Shown one piece after another: positions 24,859 through 35,324 of a DNA stretch of 64,000 nt (position 1 is its first letter; every line of letters begins with the position of its first letter). Origin of the DNA: Saccharospirillum sp. MSK14-1 (lineage in GTDB: Bacteria > Pseudomonadota > Gammaproteobacteria > Pseudomonadales > Natronospirillaceae); NCBI RefSeq assembly GCF_003054965.1, contig NZ_MIES01000033.1, forward strand, positions 434,001 through 498,000, read 5' to 3'. Below the pieces are notes generated by a model. The model saw only the letters and a program-made list of their open reading frames with translations, did no database searches and was not told the origin of the DNA. The position numbers were made by a program, and so were the translations under genes.

Positions 24859-25940
24859 GCCGGGGAGCGTGCGCCACCATTCATGCCCAGGCCCTGACAA
24901 CCAACCTGGCGCGGGTGCGCGAACTGGCCCCGAACAGTCGTATCTGGGCGGCGATTAAAGCCGATGCTTATGGTCACGGTGCGATTGACGCAGCGCGCGC
25001 GTTGCGCGATGCCGACGGCTTTGCACTGGCCTCGTTGGGTGAAGCCCGGCAATTGCGCGACGCCGGTGTTGAAAAACCGCTGATTCTGCTCGAAGGCACC
25101 GTTGATATCGAACAGGCGCGCCAGGCGATTGAATTGGATTGCGCAACGGTTGTTCATCAAGCGGATCAATTGGCGCAGCTGGAATCACTGGGCCCACGGG
25201 TGCAACAGCAACCCTTGTGGCTCAAAGTCGATACCGGCATGCACCGTCTGGGCGTGGCGCCGGACGTGGCGGCTGAATATTGGCAGCGGTTATCCGCGCT
25301 GAGCGATCATCCGGTGGGTCTGCTCAGTCATTTTGCCGCCGCTGATGACCTCGATCCAACGGCAACTGAAGCGCAGTTGGCTGCGTTCGAACGAGCCGAG
25401 CGAGGCATCGATAACGCCCCGGTCAGTCTGGCCAATTCTGCGGGCATTTTAGCCTGGCCCCAAAGTCATCGCGATTGGGTGCGCCCGGGCATCATGCTTT
25501 ATGGCGCCTCTCCCGGCTTTGATAAAACCGGCCTTGACTTGGGGTTGGCGCCAGCTATGACGGTCACCGCGCCGGTGATTGCAATTCGAGAAGTGCCCGC
25601 GGGCGATCGAGTGGGTTACGGCGGTCGCTGGCGTGCGGAACGCCCCAGTCGGATCGCCACCATCGCCATGGGTTACGGTGATGGCTATCCCCGTCACGCA
25701 CCGGATGGTACGCCGGTGTGGCTGGGTGGTCAGCGTGTGCCGTTGGCCGGCAAGGTGTCGATGGACATGCTGACGGTCGATGTGACCGACCTGCCAAAGG
25801 TCCAGCTGGGTGAGTCCGCCGAGCTCTGGGGGGCGCATCTGAGTGTCGATGAAGTTGCCCAGCAGATGGGCACCGTTGGCTACGAACTGCTGACCCGAGT
25901 TTCCAGCCGTGTGCCGCGCCAATGGCGACATCTGGATTGA
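24855..25940 (+). CDS. alr: alanine racemase
   Basis: A 361-residue PLP-dependent fold-III alanine racemase that makes D-alanine for peptidoglycan. Lys35 in AIKADAYGHG is the PLP Schiff-base residue. The second catalytic residue is the Tyr in RVGYGGRW, and the C-terminal domain has KVSMDMLTVDVTD. The ATG overlaps the dnaB stop (ATGA), so the two are translationally coupled, the usual order in this group. Confidence 0.97.
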   Translation: MSRGACATIHAQALTTNLARVRELAPNSRIWAAIKADAYGHGAIDAARALRDADGFALASLGEARQLRDAGVEKPLILLEGTVDIEQARQAIELDCATVVHQADQLAQLESLGPRVQQQPLWLKVDTGMHRLGVAPDVAAEYWQRLSALSDHPVGLLSHFAAADDLDPTATEAQLAAFERAERGIDNAPVSLANSAGILAWPQSHRDWVRPGIMLYGASPGFDKTGLDLGLAPAMTVTAPVIAIREVPAGDRVGYGGRWRAERPSRIATIAMGYGDGYPRHAPDGTPVWLGGQRVPLAGKVSMDMLTVDVTDLPKVQLGESAELWGAHLSVDEVAQQMGTVGYELLTRVSSRVPRQWRHLD

Positions 25941-26016
25941 ATATCGACCGCCGTCCATAAGCCAAATGGATGAGCGTCTTACCCCTTTTTATTCAAGACT
26001 TCTATAACAAAATCCG

Positions 26017-26022
26017 TATAAT
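26017..26022 (+). promoter_or_regulatory. probable -10 element of the mqo promoter
   Basis: A consensus TATAAT at 26017-26022, with TTCAAGAC (25992-25999) as a weak -35 region. The start of transcription would leave a leader of about 180 nt before mqo, in which I see no recognised riboswitch. Confidence 0.5.
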
Positions 26023-26210
26023 GCGCCTCGATCGCCCATTAATCGGATGCTTCGGGTTAGCAAACACTCGCTTTAAAAACGGCATCCTCCGGCGGTCCAG
26101 AATCACGAAGTCGGGCCCAGGAGTCTACACTCCACTACGGCCGCTCAAGGATGGCCTATCGCCACCGGCCCACTTCATCTCCGCTTTTATCAGCCATGGG
26201 CGAGACCGTA

Positions 26211-27695
26211 ATGACCGCAATCAAAGCAGATGTAGTCCTGGTAGGCGCTGGCGCTATGAGCGCCACGCTGGGCATGTTGTTGAAACAACTCGATCCCAAC
26301 CTGAACATTCTGATGATCGAAAAGGGCAGCGCCGTTGCGCTGGAAAGTACCGATGGCTGGAATAATGCCGGTACCGGCCATGCTGCCTATTGCGAACTGA
26401 ACTACACGCCCATGTTGGCCGATGGCAGCATCGATACCACCAAGGCGTTAAACATCAACTCAGCCTTCGAAGTCAGCCTGCAATTTTGGTCGTACCTGGT
26501 TGAAAACGGCGCCTTGCCAGACTCCAAAGCCTTTATTAATCGCGCACCTCATAAAAGCTTCGTCTGGGGCGATGACAACGTGGCCTTTTTGCGTAAGCGC
26601 TATGAAACACTGAAAGCGCATCCGTTGTTCGCCGAGATGGAATACAGCGAAGACCCTGCCGTGCTCAGTCAGTGGATGCCACTGGTCATGGAAGGTCGTG
26701 ACGCGCACCAAAAAGTAGCAGGAACTCGGGTGAGTCATGGTTCGGATGTCGATTTTGGGGCATTGACCCGTTTGTTGGTGCAGAACCTGGAAGCGCAGGA
26801 CGGCTTCGAATTAAAGCTGAATACCGAAGTGACCGACCTCAACCAGAAAGCCGATGGCTCATGGGCCATTACGCTGAAAAGTGGCGCGAATGGCTATCAG
26901 TCGGTCGACTGTCGCTTTGTCTTCCTGGGGGCTGGCGGCGGTGCGTTGCCGTTGTTGCAGAAGTCGGGTGTTAGCGAAGGCCATGGTTATGGTGGCTTTC
27001 CCGTCAGCGGCCAATGGCTGGTCTGTCGCAAGCCGGAAGTGGTCGAAAAGCACCACGCCAAGGTGTATGGCAAGGCGCCGTTGGGTGCACCACCGATGTC
27101 GGTGCCACACCTGGATACCCGCATCATCAGTGGCGAAAAAGCGTTGTTGTTCGGGCCGTTTGCCGGCTTTACCACCAAATTCCTCAAGGCCGGTTCCTTC
27201 CTGGATTTAATCAAGTCGGTGCGCTTGAACAACCTCTGGCCCATGCTGCGTGCGGGCCTGGCCAATATGGATTTGACGCGGTACTTGATCAGCGAAGTGT
27301 TGCAGTCGCACAAGTCTCGTGTCGAAGCGCTGCGCAAGTTCTATCCCGAAGCGCGTGATGAAGATTGGGAGTTGGCGATTGCCGGTCAGCGGGTGCAGAT
27401 CATCAAACGTGACCCGAAAACCGGTGGCAAGCTGGAGTTTGGAACCGAAGTGATTGCGACCGAAGATGGCTCGCTGGCGGCCTTGTTGGGGGCGTCACCC
27501 GGCGCGTCGACCGCGGCTCAAACCATGGTGAACATCATTGAACGCTGCTTTGCTGATCGCCTGGCTGAACCGGCCTGGCGCGACAAACTGACGGCGATGA
27601 TTCCCTCCTACGGTCAGTCGCTGATCGACAATGCGGAGTTGCTCAAGCAAGTCCGCAGTCGCACACTTAAAACGCTGCAATTGAACGGCGACTGA
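26211..27695 (+). CDS. mqo: malate:quinone oxidoreductase
   Basis: A 494-residue FAD-dependent membrane-associated enzyme that oxidises malate to oxaloacetate and passes electrons to quinone. The dinucleotide-binding loop is VGAGAMSATLG near the N-terminus. The conserved ESTDGWNNAGTGHAAYCELNYTP and GASPGASTA segments are typical. The start is put at ATG 26211 (GGCGAGA upstream); an ATG at 26196 is possible. With class I fumarase in the same window this gives two TCA-cycle steps. Followed by a bidirectional terminator. Confidence 0.95.
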   Translation: MTAIKADVVLVGAGAMSATLGMLLKQLDPNLNILMIEKGSAVALESTDGWNNAGTGHAAYCELNYTPMLADGSIDTTKALNINSAFEVSLQFWSYLVENGALPDSKAFINRAPHKSFVWGDDNVAFLRKRYETLKAHPLFAEMEYSEDPAVLSQWMPLVMEGRDAHQKVAGTRVSHGSDVDFGALTRLLVQNLEAQDGFELKLNTEVTDLNQKADGSWAITLKSGANGYQSVDCRFVFLGAGGGALPLLQKSGVSEGHGYGGFPVSGQWLVCRKPEVVEKHHAKVYGKAPLGAPPMSVPHLDTRIISGEKALLFGPFAGFTTKFLKAGSFLDLIKSVRLNNLWPMLRAGLANMDLTRYLISEVLQSHKSRVEALRKFYPEARDEDWELAIAGQRVQIIKRDPKTGGKLEFGTEVIATEDGSLAALLGASPGASTAAQTMVNIIERCFADRLAEPAWRDKLTAMIPSYGQSLIDNAELLKQVRSRTLKTLQLNGD

Positions 27696-27714
27696 TCCCC
27701 TCAGTCGAGCCACC

Positions 27715-27751
27715 AAAAAGCACTCAAAACCGTCGGTTTTGGGTGCTTTTT
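27715..27751. terminator. terminator after mqo
   Basis: AAAAAGCACTCAAAACC/GGTTTTGGGTGCTTTTT, a 17-bp stem with one G-U pair and a 3-nt loop, with A- and T-tracts. Confidence 0.9.
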
Positions 27752-27933
27752 CGTATCTGGCACAGCTCCTGCTTTACAGAATGTTGACCGATCGGTCCAG
27801 AGGTGCCTGAGCGTGGGTTTTCTGCGAAACTTGCCGCGCTCGCTTGCCCCTGGGCTCAGGGTTCCAACGATAACAACGATCATGCCGGCTACTGTTCTTA
27901 CCATCGCGCCCGGCAGTCACCAAGGAGTCTTAA

Positions 27934-29223
27934 ATGCTGGAAAAACTCTTCAAACTGAAAGAGTTGGGAACCGATGTCCGCACCGAAGTGCTGGCCGGTA
28001 TTTCAACCTTTTTGACCATGGCTTACATCATCGTCGTCAACCCGGGCATTTTGTCCGAGACGGGCATGCCGTTTGAGGCCGTCTTTATGGCCACCTGTAT
28101 TGCCGCGGCGCTGGGTACGGCCATCATGGGTCTGTTTGCCAACTATCCGGTTGCTCTGGCGCCGGGCATGGGTCTGAATGCCTTCTTCACCTTCGGTGTG
28201 GTGTTTGGCATGGGTCAGAGCTGGCAGGTTGCGCTGGGCTGCGTGTTCTGGTCAGGCATCATCTTTATTCTGATCAGTATCTTCAAAGTCCGTGAATGGA
28301 TCATCAACGCTATTCCGGCGTCGATGAAAACCGGTATCGCAGTCGGGATTGGCTTGTTCCTGGCGCTGATCGGCCTGCAGGGCGCTGGTGTGGTCGTTAA
28401 TAACGACGCAACGCTGGTGGGTCTGGGTGATGTCACCTCGCCTCAGGTCGTGCTGGCCTTCCTCGGTTTTGCTCTGATTGCAGCGCTGCACCATCGCGGC
28501 ATTACCGGTAGCGTGATCATCGGTATTCTGGCAACCACCGTGATCGGCGCCTTCTTCGGCCTGGTCAGCTACAACGGTATTGCCTCTGTACCGAGTGGTA
28601 TGGGTGCTACCTTCCTGCAGCTGGATATTTTCGGCGCATTGGAACTGGGTCTGTACTCGGTCATTTTTGCCTTCCTGTTCGTCGACCTGTTCGACACCTC
28701 CGGTACGCTGGTTGCCGTGGCCAAAGAGGGCAAATTACTCGATTCTGATGGCAAACTGCCGCGTCTGAACCGCGCGCTGATGGCCGACAGTTCAGCGTCC
28801 GTTGCCGGTTCTCTGCTCGGTACCTCGACCACCACCAGTTACATTGAAAGTGGTGCCGGTATTGCTGTTGGTGGCCGCAGTGGTCTGACTGCCATCACCG
28901 TTTCTGTACTCTTCCTGCTGGCGTTGTTCTTCTCGCCACTGGCGTTGATGATTCCGTCCTACGCAACCGCCTCTGCGTTGATTTTCGTCGCGGTTTTGAT
29001 GGTTTCTTCCATCTCTTCCATCGACTGGAAAGACATTACTGAAGCGGCACCGGTGGTTATTACCGCCTTTATGATGCCGGCAACCTACTCCATTGCCGAA
29101 GGCATCGCGGCAGGCTTCCTGTCTTATGCCGTCATTAAGGTGCTGGCTGGTAAAGGTAAAGAAGTGAACATTGCCGTTTACATCATCTCTGCGTTGGCGC
29201 TGATCAAGTACATCTGGATCTGA
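27934..29223 (+). CDS. purine (adenine/guanine/hypoxanthine) permease, AzgA-like
   Basis: A 429-residue NCS2/AzgA-type nucleobase permease with about 12 membrane helices. The characteristic PGMGLNAFFTFG, FLFVDLFDTSGTLVAVAKEG and GTSTTTSYIESGAGIAVGGRSGLTA motifs are all intact. It imports purine bases by proton symport; whether adenine or guanine/hypoxanthine is preferred cannot be read from the sequence. CAAGGAGT precedes the ATG. The next gene is apt, which converts adenine to AMP, so together they form a purine salvage unit, separated by a terminator. Confidence 0.92.
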   Translation: MLEKLFKLKELGTDVRTEVLAGISTFLTMAYIIVVNPGILSETGMPFEAVFMATCIAAALGTAIMGLFANYPVALAPGMGLNAFFTFGVVFGMGQSWQVALGCVFWSGIIFILISIFKVREWIINAIPASMKTGIAVGIGLFLALIGLQGAGVVVNNDATLVGLGDVTSPQVVLAFLGFALIAALHHRGITGSVIIGILATTVIGAFFGLVSYNGIASVPSGMGATFLQLDIFGALELGLYSVIFAFLFVDLFDTSGTLVAVAKEGKLLDSDGKLPRLNRALMADSSASVAGSLLGTSTTTSYIESGAGIAVGGRSGLTAITVSVLFLLALFFSPLALMIPSYATASALIFVAVLMVSSISSIDWKDITEAAPVVITAFMMPATYSIAEGIAAGFLSYAVIKVLAGKGKEVNIAVYIISALALIKYIWI

Positions 29224-29248
29224 TCTGTCGTTCGCCAACGATTGAATC

Positions 29249-29271
29249 AGGGCCCTTCGGGGCCCTTTTTT
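29249..29271 (+). terminator. terminator after the purine permease gene
   Basis: AGGGCCC-TTCG-GGGCCCT followed by TTTTT: a 7-bp GC stem with a stable UUCG tetraloop. Confidence 0.92.
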
Positions 29272-29343
29272 ATGGCCGCGAGCCGGTCGTCATTGCCGCG
29301 GTCGATCGTTACAATATCGGCTGATCAGAGAAGAGAACCCTCC

Positions 29344-29874
29344 ATGTTTGACCCTAAAGACCATATTCGTACCGTGCCAGACTGGCCTCAGGAAGGCGTA
29401 CAGTTTCGCGATATCACTACTTTGTTGTCCGATGCCAAGGTGTTCCGTCAGTTAATTGATGCGTTTGTGCATCACTATTACGACCAGCCGCTGGACGCCA
29501 TTGTCGGCATTGATGCGCGGGGGTTTATCCTCGGTGCGCCGCTGGCCTATGAACTGAAAACAGCCTTTATCCCGGTGCGTAAAAAGGGCAAGTTGCCGTT
29601 TGAGACCTATGAAGAATCCTACGAGTTGGAATACGGCGAAGCGGTATTGCAGGTGCATGCCGATGCGCTGAAACCCGGGCAGCGCGCGGTGATTATGGAT
29701 GACCTGATTGCTACCGGCGGCACCTTGGCGGCCACCTGCAAACTGGTGGAGCGTTTGGGTGCCGACATCGTTGAATGTGCAGCCATTGTCGACCTTCCGG
29801 ATCTGGGTGGCAGTCGGGCGATTCGCGAGGCCGGCCATTCGGTATTTACACTGTGCGCTTTTGACGGGGACTGA
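29344..29874 (+). CDS. apt: adenine phosphoribosyltransferase
   Basis: A 176-residue type I phosphoribosyltransferase that makes AMP from adenine and PRPP. The PRPP loop is [16 protein letters not shown], with the adenine-side [11 protein letters not shown] and [15 protein letters not shown]. The start is the ATG at 29344 (AGAGAAGA upstream); a longer frame from 29242 runs through the terminator and is rejected. Functionally paired with the upstream purine permease. Confidence 0.96.
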   Translation: MFDPKDHIRTVPDWPQEGVQFRDITTLLSDAKVFRQLIDAFVHHYYDQPLDAIVGIDARGFILGAPLAYELKTAFIPVRKKGKLPFETYEESYELEYGEAVLQVHADALKPGQRAVIMDDLIATGGTLAATCKLVERLGADIVECAAIVDLPDLGGSRAIREAGHSVFTLCAFDGD

Positions 29875-29943
29875 TCCAAGGTCGAATACAGTCGCTGCCT
29901 ACAGCTTGTTAGCCTGATGCAAAGAGCCATCGTGGAGACCGCC

Positions 29944-30939
29944 ATGACTACCTTTCGCGCCATGAGAATTCATCTGACCGATGACGGCCTTAGCCGGTCC
30001 ATTGAACACCGGACCCTGGATGACTTGCCAGTCGGAGAGGTGTTGATTCGGGTGCACTACAGCTCGCTTAACTACAAAGATGCGCTGTCGGCTAACGGCC
30101 ACAAAGGCATCAGCCGGCATTATCCGCATACGCCGGGCATCGATGCAGCCGGTAAGGTGGTGAGCGATTCCAGCGATACCTTTGCCGAAGGCACGGAAGT
30201 GGCGGTGATCGGTTTCGATCTGGGTATGAACACGGATGGTGGCTTCGCCGATTATATCCGCGTGCCGTTGGGCTGGGTTATGGCGCTGCCGAAAGGCTTG
30301 TCGATGGCAGATTCCATGCGTCTGGGGACGGCGGGTGTTACCGCGGCCTATGCATTGGAGAAGTTGCTCGACAACGGTTTGAAATCCGAGCACGGGCCGG
30401 TGTTGGTGACGGGGGCAACCGGCGGTGTGGGCACTTTGGCCGTGCACTTGCTGGGTTCGCTGGGTTATGACGTCACCGCCGTTACCGGCAAAGAACAATC
30501 CCATGACTGGTTGCGCAGCCTCGGAGCCAGCGTGGTCATACCGCGTTCACAACTGGCAGATGCGCAGCCCAAAGCCTTGCTCGCGGACGCCTATGCCGGT
30601 GCCATCGATACGGTTGGCGACATTACCTTGGTGAATATCCTCAAAAGTCTTAAGTTTGGCGGCACGGTTGCGGCCTGCGGCATTGTCGGCGGTACGGCTG
30701 TGCCGACCGATATCTATCCGTTTATTCTGCGTGGCGTGAACCTGGTGGGCATTGCCAGTTCCGATGCGCCACTGGCCGCGCGTCAGCGTGTGCTGGGCAA
30801 ATTTGCCGGGGTCTGGAAGATGCCGCGTTTACCAGAACTCTGTGACACCCTGCGTCTTGATGAGGTTGAAGCGCGCATAGAAGCCATGCTGGCAGGGCAG
30901 ATTCAGGGGCGAGCGCTGATTGATATGGAGGCTCAATGA
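29944..30939 (+). CDS. YhdH/AcuI-type NADPH-dependent oxidoreductase
   Basis: A 331-residue zinc-independent medium-chain dehydrogenase/reductase of the YhdH family. It has [13 protein letters not shown] near the N-terminus, the NADP-binding GATGGVG and [10 protein letters not shown]. Relatives include acrylyl-CoA reductase AcuI (dimethylsulfoniopropionate and propionate-related metabolism) and E. coli YhdH. The start ATG at 29944 has TGGAGA upstream. The stop overlaps ung by ATGA. The substrate is not certain. Confidence 0.88.
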   Translation: MTTFRAMRIHLTDDGLSRSIEHRTLDDLPVGEVLIRVHYSSLNYKDALSANGHKGISRHYPHTPGIDAAGKVVSDSSDTFAEGTEVAVIGFDLGMNTDGGFADYIRVPLGWVMALPKGLSMADSMRLGTAGVTAAYALEKLLDNGLKSEHGPVLVTGATGGVGTLAVHLLGSLGYDVTAVTGKEQSHDWLRSLGASVVIPRSQLADAQPKALLADAYAGAIDTVGDITLVNILKSLKFGGTVAACGIVGGTAVPTDIYPFILRGVNLVGIASSDAPLAARQRVLGKFAGVWKMPRLPELCDTLRLDEVEARIEAMLAGQIQGRALIDMEAQ

Positions 30940-31637
30940 CCACCCTTCCCTGGCACTTGAACCTGGCTCGGCCAACCCTGGCTGACGACTGGGCAGCCCA
31001 GCTTGCGGGTGAGTTTCAATTGCCTTATATGGCGGAGTTGCAGCGCTTTCTCAGCGATCAGGCGTCAACTGGAAAGACGCTGTTTCCACCGTCGGATCAG
31101 GTGTTCCGAGCGCTGCAGTTAACCCCTTTTGAGTCCGTTAAGGTCGTGATCCTCGGCCAGGATCCTTATCATGGTCCCGGTCAGGCGCACGGTCTGAGTT
31201 TCTCAGTGCAAGCGGGCATTAAACCACCTCCCAGCCTGGTCAATATCTATAAAGAACTGGAACAGGACGTGGGGATCTCCCGGCCAAACCATGGTGATCT
31301 CAGTGGCTGGGCGCGTCAGGGTGTGCTGTTACTGAACTCGGTGTTGACGGTGGAGCAGGGCAATGCCGGTGCTCATCAGGGAAAAGGCTGGGAAAGTTTT
31401 ACCGATGCGGTCATTGAGCGATTGAACCGTGAGCGCGATCAACTGGTGTTTATGTTGTGGGGCAGTTACGCCCAGAAGAAGGGCCGTTTTATCGACCGCG
31501 ACCGACACTGTGTGTTGCAAGCACCACACCCGTCCCCGTTATCGGCTCATCGCGGCTGGTTTGGCAGCGGGCATTTTTCGGCGGCGAATGTGTATTTGCG
31601 TGGCACCGGACAGGCCCCGATAGATTGGCAACCTTAA
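30936..31637 (+). CDS. ung: uracil-DNA glycosylase
   Basis: A 233-residue family 1 uracil-DNA glycosylase that removes uracil from DNA to start base-excision repair. The water-activating loop GQDPYHG has catalytic Asp76. The uracil-binding [10 protein letters not shown] and the DNA-intercalation loop [10 protein letters not shown] with the catalytic His are intact. It overlaps the upstream reductase gene by ATGA. Confidence 0.97.
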   Translation: MTTLPWHLNLARPTLADDWAAQLAGEFQLPYMAELQRFLSDQASTGKTLFPPSDQVFRALQLTPFESVKVVILGQDPYHGPGQAHGLSFSVQAGIKPPPSLVNIYKELEQDVGISRPNHGDLSGWARQGVLLLNSVLTVEQGNAGAHQGKGWESFTDAVIERLNRERDQLVFMLWGSYAQKKGRFIDRDRHCVLQAPHPSPLSAHRGWFGSGHFSAANVYLRGTGQAPIDWQP

Positions 31638-32040
31638 GGGTCTGGCAGAACGCTTAATCGGCTTGGCAGCGTTCTGAATTTGACGCCGACCGATTAAATT
31701 TTGACGCCCTCATTCGGTGCCATTCGTGCGCTGTTTCTCCATCACTCAATCACAATTCAAAGCCATTTTTTAATCGTTATCAGAGCGTTCCAACTGTAAA
31801 GACCTTCAGAAAAAGCGTGAAAATTCAGCACTCTTGATTCGACTGAGCTAGTCTAGAACTCGACAGAGAAAGAAATTAGATAACACAGTGGAACACTGTA
31901 AAAAATCCGGTTTCGGCATTGGCATGAAGAATGCTCCACTTAGCCAGTGAATGTCTGTTACGCCTAAGGGCGTCCCATGAATCCATGACATGATCATTCA
32001 GGGAAAGAACCGAAACAGTGTTTCTTTCAAGGGGGTCTAG
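31638..32040. other. 403-bp regulatory interval between ung and prkA
   Basis: It holds a 9-bp inverted repeat CAGAACGCT/AGCGTTCTG (31646-31676) just after ung, probably its transcript end. There is also a 15-bp palindrome ACAGTG-GAA-CACTGT (31885-31899) and the sigma-54 promoter of prkA at 31919-31935. The rest is AT-richer than the genes around it, as expected for an activator or IHF-binding region. Confidence 0.6.
31919..31935 (+). promoter_or_regulatory. sigma-54 (-24/-12) promoter of prkA
   Basis: TTGGCATGAAGAATGCT: GG at 31921-31922 and GC at 31933-31934 with exactly 10 nt between them, and TGGCA intact. Expected start about 31946, giving a 95-nt leader. E. coli yeaGH is known to be driven by RpoN, which supports the assignment. 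No clear NtrC site is visible upstream; the palindrome at 31885-31899 may bind the activator. Confidence 0.7.
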
Positions 32041-33963
32041 ATGGATATATTTAAGCAGTACCAGTCACGTTACGAAGCTCGCCAGCACGAAGAGTATTCA
32101 CTGGAAGAATACCTGCAGTTGTGCAAAGACGATCCGATGGCCTACGCCTCGGCACCTGAGCGAATGCTTAAAGCCATAGGTGAACCCGAGGTTATTGATA
32201 CCGCCAAGGACTCTCGCCTCAGTCGCATTTTTTCCAACAAAATCATTCGTCGTTACCCAGCCTTTGAAGAATTCTATGGCATGGAAGAACCGATCGAGCA
32301 GATCGTGTCTTACTTCCGTCATGCCGCTCAAGGTCTGGAAGAGAAAAAACAAATCCTCTATCTGTTAGGCCCGGTCGGTGGTGGTAAATCGTCGTTGGCT
32401 GAACGGCTGAAACAATTGATCGAAGCGGTTCCTTTTTACGCCATTAAAGGATCACCGGTTTATGAAAGTCCGTTGAGCTTATTCGATCTCGAAGAAGACG
32501 GCGGCATTCTTGAGGAGCGTTATGGCATTCCTCAGCGTTACCTTCGTTCCATCATGTCGCCTTGGGCCGTAAAACGGCTGCATGAATATGGCGGCGACAT
32601 TTCCCAGTTCCGGGTGGTAAAACTCTATCCTTCGATTATCGATCAGGTGGCGGTTGCTAAGACCGAACCTGGCGATGAGAACAACCAGGATATATCCGCG
32701 CTGGTCGGTAAGGTCGATATCCGCAAGCTGGAAGATTATCCGCAGGATGATCCAGACGCTTACAGCTTCTCTGGTGCGTTGTGTAAAGCCAACCAAGGCC
32801 TGATGGAATTTGTCGAGATGTTTAAGGCACCCATCAAGGTGTTGCATCCATTGCTGACTGCCACGCAGGAGGGCAATTACAACGCAACTGAAGGCATGAG
32901 CGCCATTCCATTCAGTGGAACAATTTTAGCGCACTCGAACGAATCTGAATGGCAGCAGTTCCGCAATAATAAGAATAATGAAGCCTTCCTGGATCGGGTT
33001 TATATCGTCAAGGTTCCCTACTGCGTACGCGTCAGCGAAGAGATTAATATCTATCACAAACTGATTGAAAACTCGTCGTTACGCGATGCCCATTGCGCAC
33101 CAGATACCTTGCGTATGATGGCCCAGTTCTCAGTGCTGTCTCGTCTGAAAGAACCAGAGAACTCTAATCTTTATTCGAAAATGCGCGTCTATGACGGTGA
33201 AAACCTGAAAGACACCGATCCGAAAGCGAAGACCATTCAGGAGTATCGTGACTCCGCGGGTGTGGATGAGGGTATGGATGGTCTGTCGACACGCTTTGCT
33301 TTCAAGATTTTGTCGAAGGTCTTCAATTTCGACGCTACCGAAGTGGCTGCCAACCCGGTCCATCTGCTCTACGTACTCGAAGATCAGATTGAACAGCAGC
33401 AGTTCCCGCAGGATGTTCACGACCGTTATTTGGCGCACTTAAAAGAGTATCTGGCGCCGCGCTATGTTGAGTTTATCGGCAAAGAAATTCAGACCGCCTA
33501 CCTGGAAAGCTATTCCGAATACGGTCAGAACATCTTTGATCGCTACGTCACTTATGCCGATTTCTGGATTCAGGATCAGGAATACCGCGATCCGGAAACC
33601 GGTGAAATACTGGATCGCGGCGCGCTCAATGAAGAGCTGGAAAAAATCGAAAAGCCAGCGGGCATTTCCAATCCCAAAGATTTCCGCAACGAGATCGTCA
33701 ATTTCGTCTTGCGCGCCAGAGCGAATAACGAAGGCCGCAACCCGAGCTGGCAGAGCTATGAAAAGTTGCGGGCTGTGATCGAGAAAAAGATGTTCTCTAA
33801 TACCGAAGACCTCTTGCCGGTTATTTCCTACTCCGCCAAGTCGTCCAAGGATGATGAGAAAAAACATCAGGATTTTGTACGCCGCATGACCGACCGTGGA
33901 TACACCGAAAAACAGGTGCGTTTGCTCAGCGAATGGTATCTGCGAGTACGTAAATCGTCCTGA
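32041..33963 (+). CDS. prkA: serine protein kinase PrkA (YeaG)
   Basis: A 640-residue AAA+-like protein kinase of the PrkA/YeaG family. The P-loop GPVGGGKSS is at residues 110-118, preceded by an N-terminal PrkA domain; the conserved AHSNESEW and FLDRVYIVKVPYC stretches follow. In E. coli YeaG acts with YeaH in adaptation to sustained nitrogen starvation. It is first in prkA-yeaH-spoVR and lies behind a sigma-54 promoter. The ATG at 32041 has AAGGGGGT upstream. Confidence 0.95.
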   Translation: MDIFKQYQSRYEARQHEEYSLEEYLQLCKDDPMAYASAPERMLKAIGEPEVIDTAKDSRLSRIFSNKIIRRYPAFEEFYGMEEPIEQIVSYFRHAAQGLEEKKQILYLLGPVGGGKSSLAERLKQLIEAVPFYAIKGSPVYESPLSLFDLEEDGGILEERYGIPQRYLRSIMSPWAVKRLHEYGGDISQFRVVKLYPSIIDQVAVAKTEPGDENNQDISALVGKVDIRKLEDYPQDDPDAYSFSGALCKANQGLMEFVEMFKAPIKVLHPLLTATQEGNYNATEGMSAIPFSGTILAHSNESEWQQFRNNKNNEAFLDRVYIVKVPYCVRVSEEINIYHKLIENSSLRDAHCAPDTLRMMAQFSVLSRLKEPENSNLYSKMRVYDGENLKDTDPKAKTIQEYRDSAGVDEGMDGLSTRFAFKILSKVFNFDATEVAANPVHLLYVLEDQIEQQQFPQDVHDRYLAHLKEYLAPRYVEFIGKEIQTAYLESYSEYGQNIFDRYVTYADFWIQDQEYRDPETGEILDRGALNEELEKIEKPAGISNPKDFRNEIVNFVLRARANNEGRNPSWQSYEKLRAVIEKKMFSNTEDLLPVISYSAKSSKDDEKKHQDFVRRMTDRGYTEKQVRLLSEWYLRVRKSS

Positions 33964-33969
33964 TGTCTA

Positions 33970-33998
33970 TCGGCCCGGTGCCATTCAGTGGCCGGGCC
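33970..33998. repeat. inverted repeat between prkA and yeaH
   Basis: GGCCCGG and CCGGGCC flank a 13-base loop within the 80-bp gap between the genes. No T-tract follows, so it is more likely an mRNA-stabilising or processing hairpin within the operon than a terminator. Confidence 0.45.
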
Positions 33999-34043
33999 AA
34001 CATTCGACTCTGACGGCCGTAAGGCCCCGCATGAGGTCGAGCT

Positions 34044-35324
34044 ATGATCAACAGCTATGTGATTGACCGTCGCCTCAATGGCAAGAATAAGAGCGCCGTG
34101 AATCGGCGTCGTTTTCTGGAACGCTATCGCAAGCACATCAAGAAAGCCGTTAACGAAGCTGTGAATAAACGCTCCATCACGGATATGGAGCATGGTGAAT
34201 CCATTTCTATTCCATCGGAAGATATTCACGAGCCTGTCTTTGGGCACGGTCAAGGTGGGACGCGCACGACGGTCAATCCGGGAAATAAAGAATTCAGTAC
34301 CGGTGATCGGGTGCGTAAACCTCAGGGCGGCTCGGGTCAAGGGCGGGGTGGCCAGGCCTCGAACAGCGGTGAAGGCCTCGACGATTTTACGTTTACCATC
34401 ACCCAGGATGAATTTCTGGAGTTTTTGTTTGAGGATTTAGAACTGCCCAACCTGGTGCGCAAAGACCTCAAGCAGATGAGTGATTTTGTGTATCGACAGG
34501 CGGGTTTTACCAGTCAGGGTGTTCCCAACCGAATTAATATTGTCAGGTCTATGCGCAATGCACAAGCCCGGCGCATCGCCTTAAGTGGTAAGTCGCGCCG
34601 CCGGGTCAAGGAGCTAAACGCCTTGATTGAGCAGGAAGAGGCGAAAGACGAAGCGTTGCGCGATGGCCAGCAACTAGCGCAGTGGCTCGAAGAGCAACAA
34701 CGCCTGGAAGCCAAGATCAAACGCTTACCCTTTATTGATGACTTTGATTTGCGATACAACCGCAGTGAGAAAGTACCGGTTCCCAGTAATGCGGCGGTGA
34801 TGTTTTGTCTGATGGATGTGTCAGGGTCGATGACCCAGAATACCAAAGACATGGCGAAACGGTTTTTCCTGTTGCTTTATATGTTTTTGCGCCGCAATTA
34901 CGAAAAAATTGAGGTGGTGTTTATTCGTCATCACACCAGTGCCAAAGAAGTCGACGAAGAAGAGTTTTTCTACAGCCGCGAAACTGGCGGCACCATTGTC
35001 TCCAGTGCATTACGCATGATGCATGATGTTATTAAGGAACGTTACCCACCCAGCGCCTGGAACATCTATGCCGCTCAGGCTTCGGATGGTGATAACTGGA
35101 ATGACGATTCCCCTCAGTGTAAGGATTTACTGGCTAATTATTTGATGCCTCTGGTGCAGTATTACTCCTATATTGAGATCACTCCACGCGACCACCAGGC
35201 GTTGTGGTATGCCTATGAAGATGTCCGTGCCGAGCACCCGGAGCACTTTGCTATGGAGCAGATTATCGATCCAGGCGATATTTATCCGGTGTTCCGCCAG
35301 CTGTTCCAGAGGAAATCCGCATGA
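34044..35324 (+). CDS. yeaH: YeaH/YhbH family protein
   Basis: A 426-residue protein of the YeaH/YhbH family (DUF444) that accompanies PrkA. The C-terminal half contains a von Willebrand A-like metal site, [15 protein letters not shown], and a later [12 protein letters not shown] that would supply the downstream Thr. The middle (about residues 75-110) is Gly/Gln-rich and low-complexity. The stop overlaps spoVR by ATGA. The role is inferred to be a partner or substrate of the PrkA kinase. Confidence 0.92.
   Translation: MINSYVIDRRLNGKNKSAVNRRRFLERYRKHIKKAVNEAVNKRSITDMEHGESISIPSEDIHEPVFGHGQGGTRTTVNPGNKEFSTGDRVRKPQGGSGQGRGGQASNSGEGLDDFTFTITQDEFLEFLFEDLELPNLVRKDLKQMSDFVYRQAGFTSQGVPNRINIVRSMRNAQARRIALSGKSRRRVKELNALIEQEEAKDEALRDGQQLAQWLEEQQRLEAKIKRLPFIDDFDLRYNRSEKVPVPSNAAVMFCLMDVSGSMTQNTKDMAKRFFLLLYMFLRRNYEKIEVVFIRHHTSAKEVDEEEFFYSRETGGTIVSSALRMMHDVIKERYPPSAWNIYAAQASDGDNWNDDSPQCKDLLANYLMPLVQYYSYIEITPRDHQALWYAYEDVRAEHPEHFAMEQIIDPGDIYPVFRQLFQRKSA

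Noticed and set aside
24184-24900. Minus-strand open frame opposite the dnaB 3' half
   Set aside because: Antisense shadow of dnaB; no start signal and atypical composition.
29242-29343. Upstream extension of apt to an earlier in-frame start
   Set aside because: It would start inside the terminator of the purine permease gene; the ATG at 29344 gives the standard protein and has a purine-rich upstream site.
31700-31760. NtrC-like site upstream of prkA (GGTGCCATTCGTGC)
   Set aside because: The half-sites are in direct, not inverted, orientation and do not fit GCAC-N7-GTGC.
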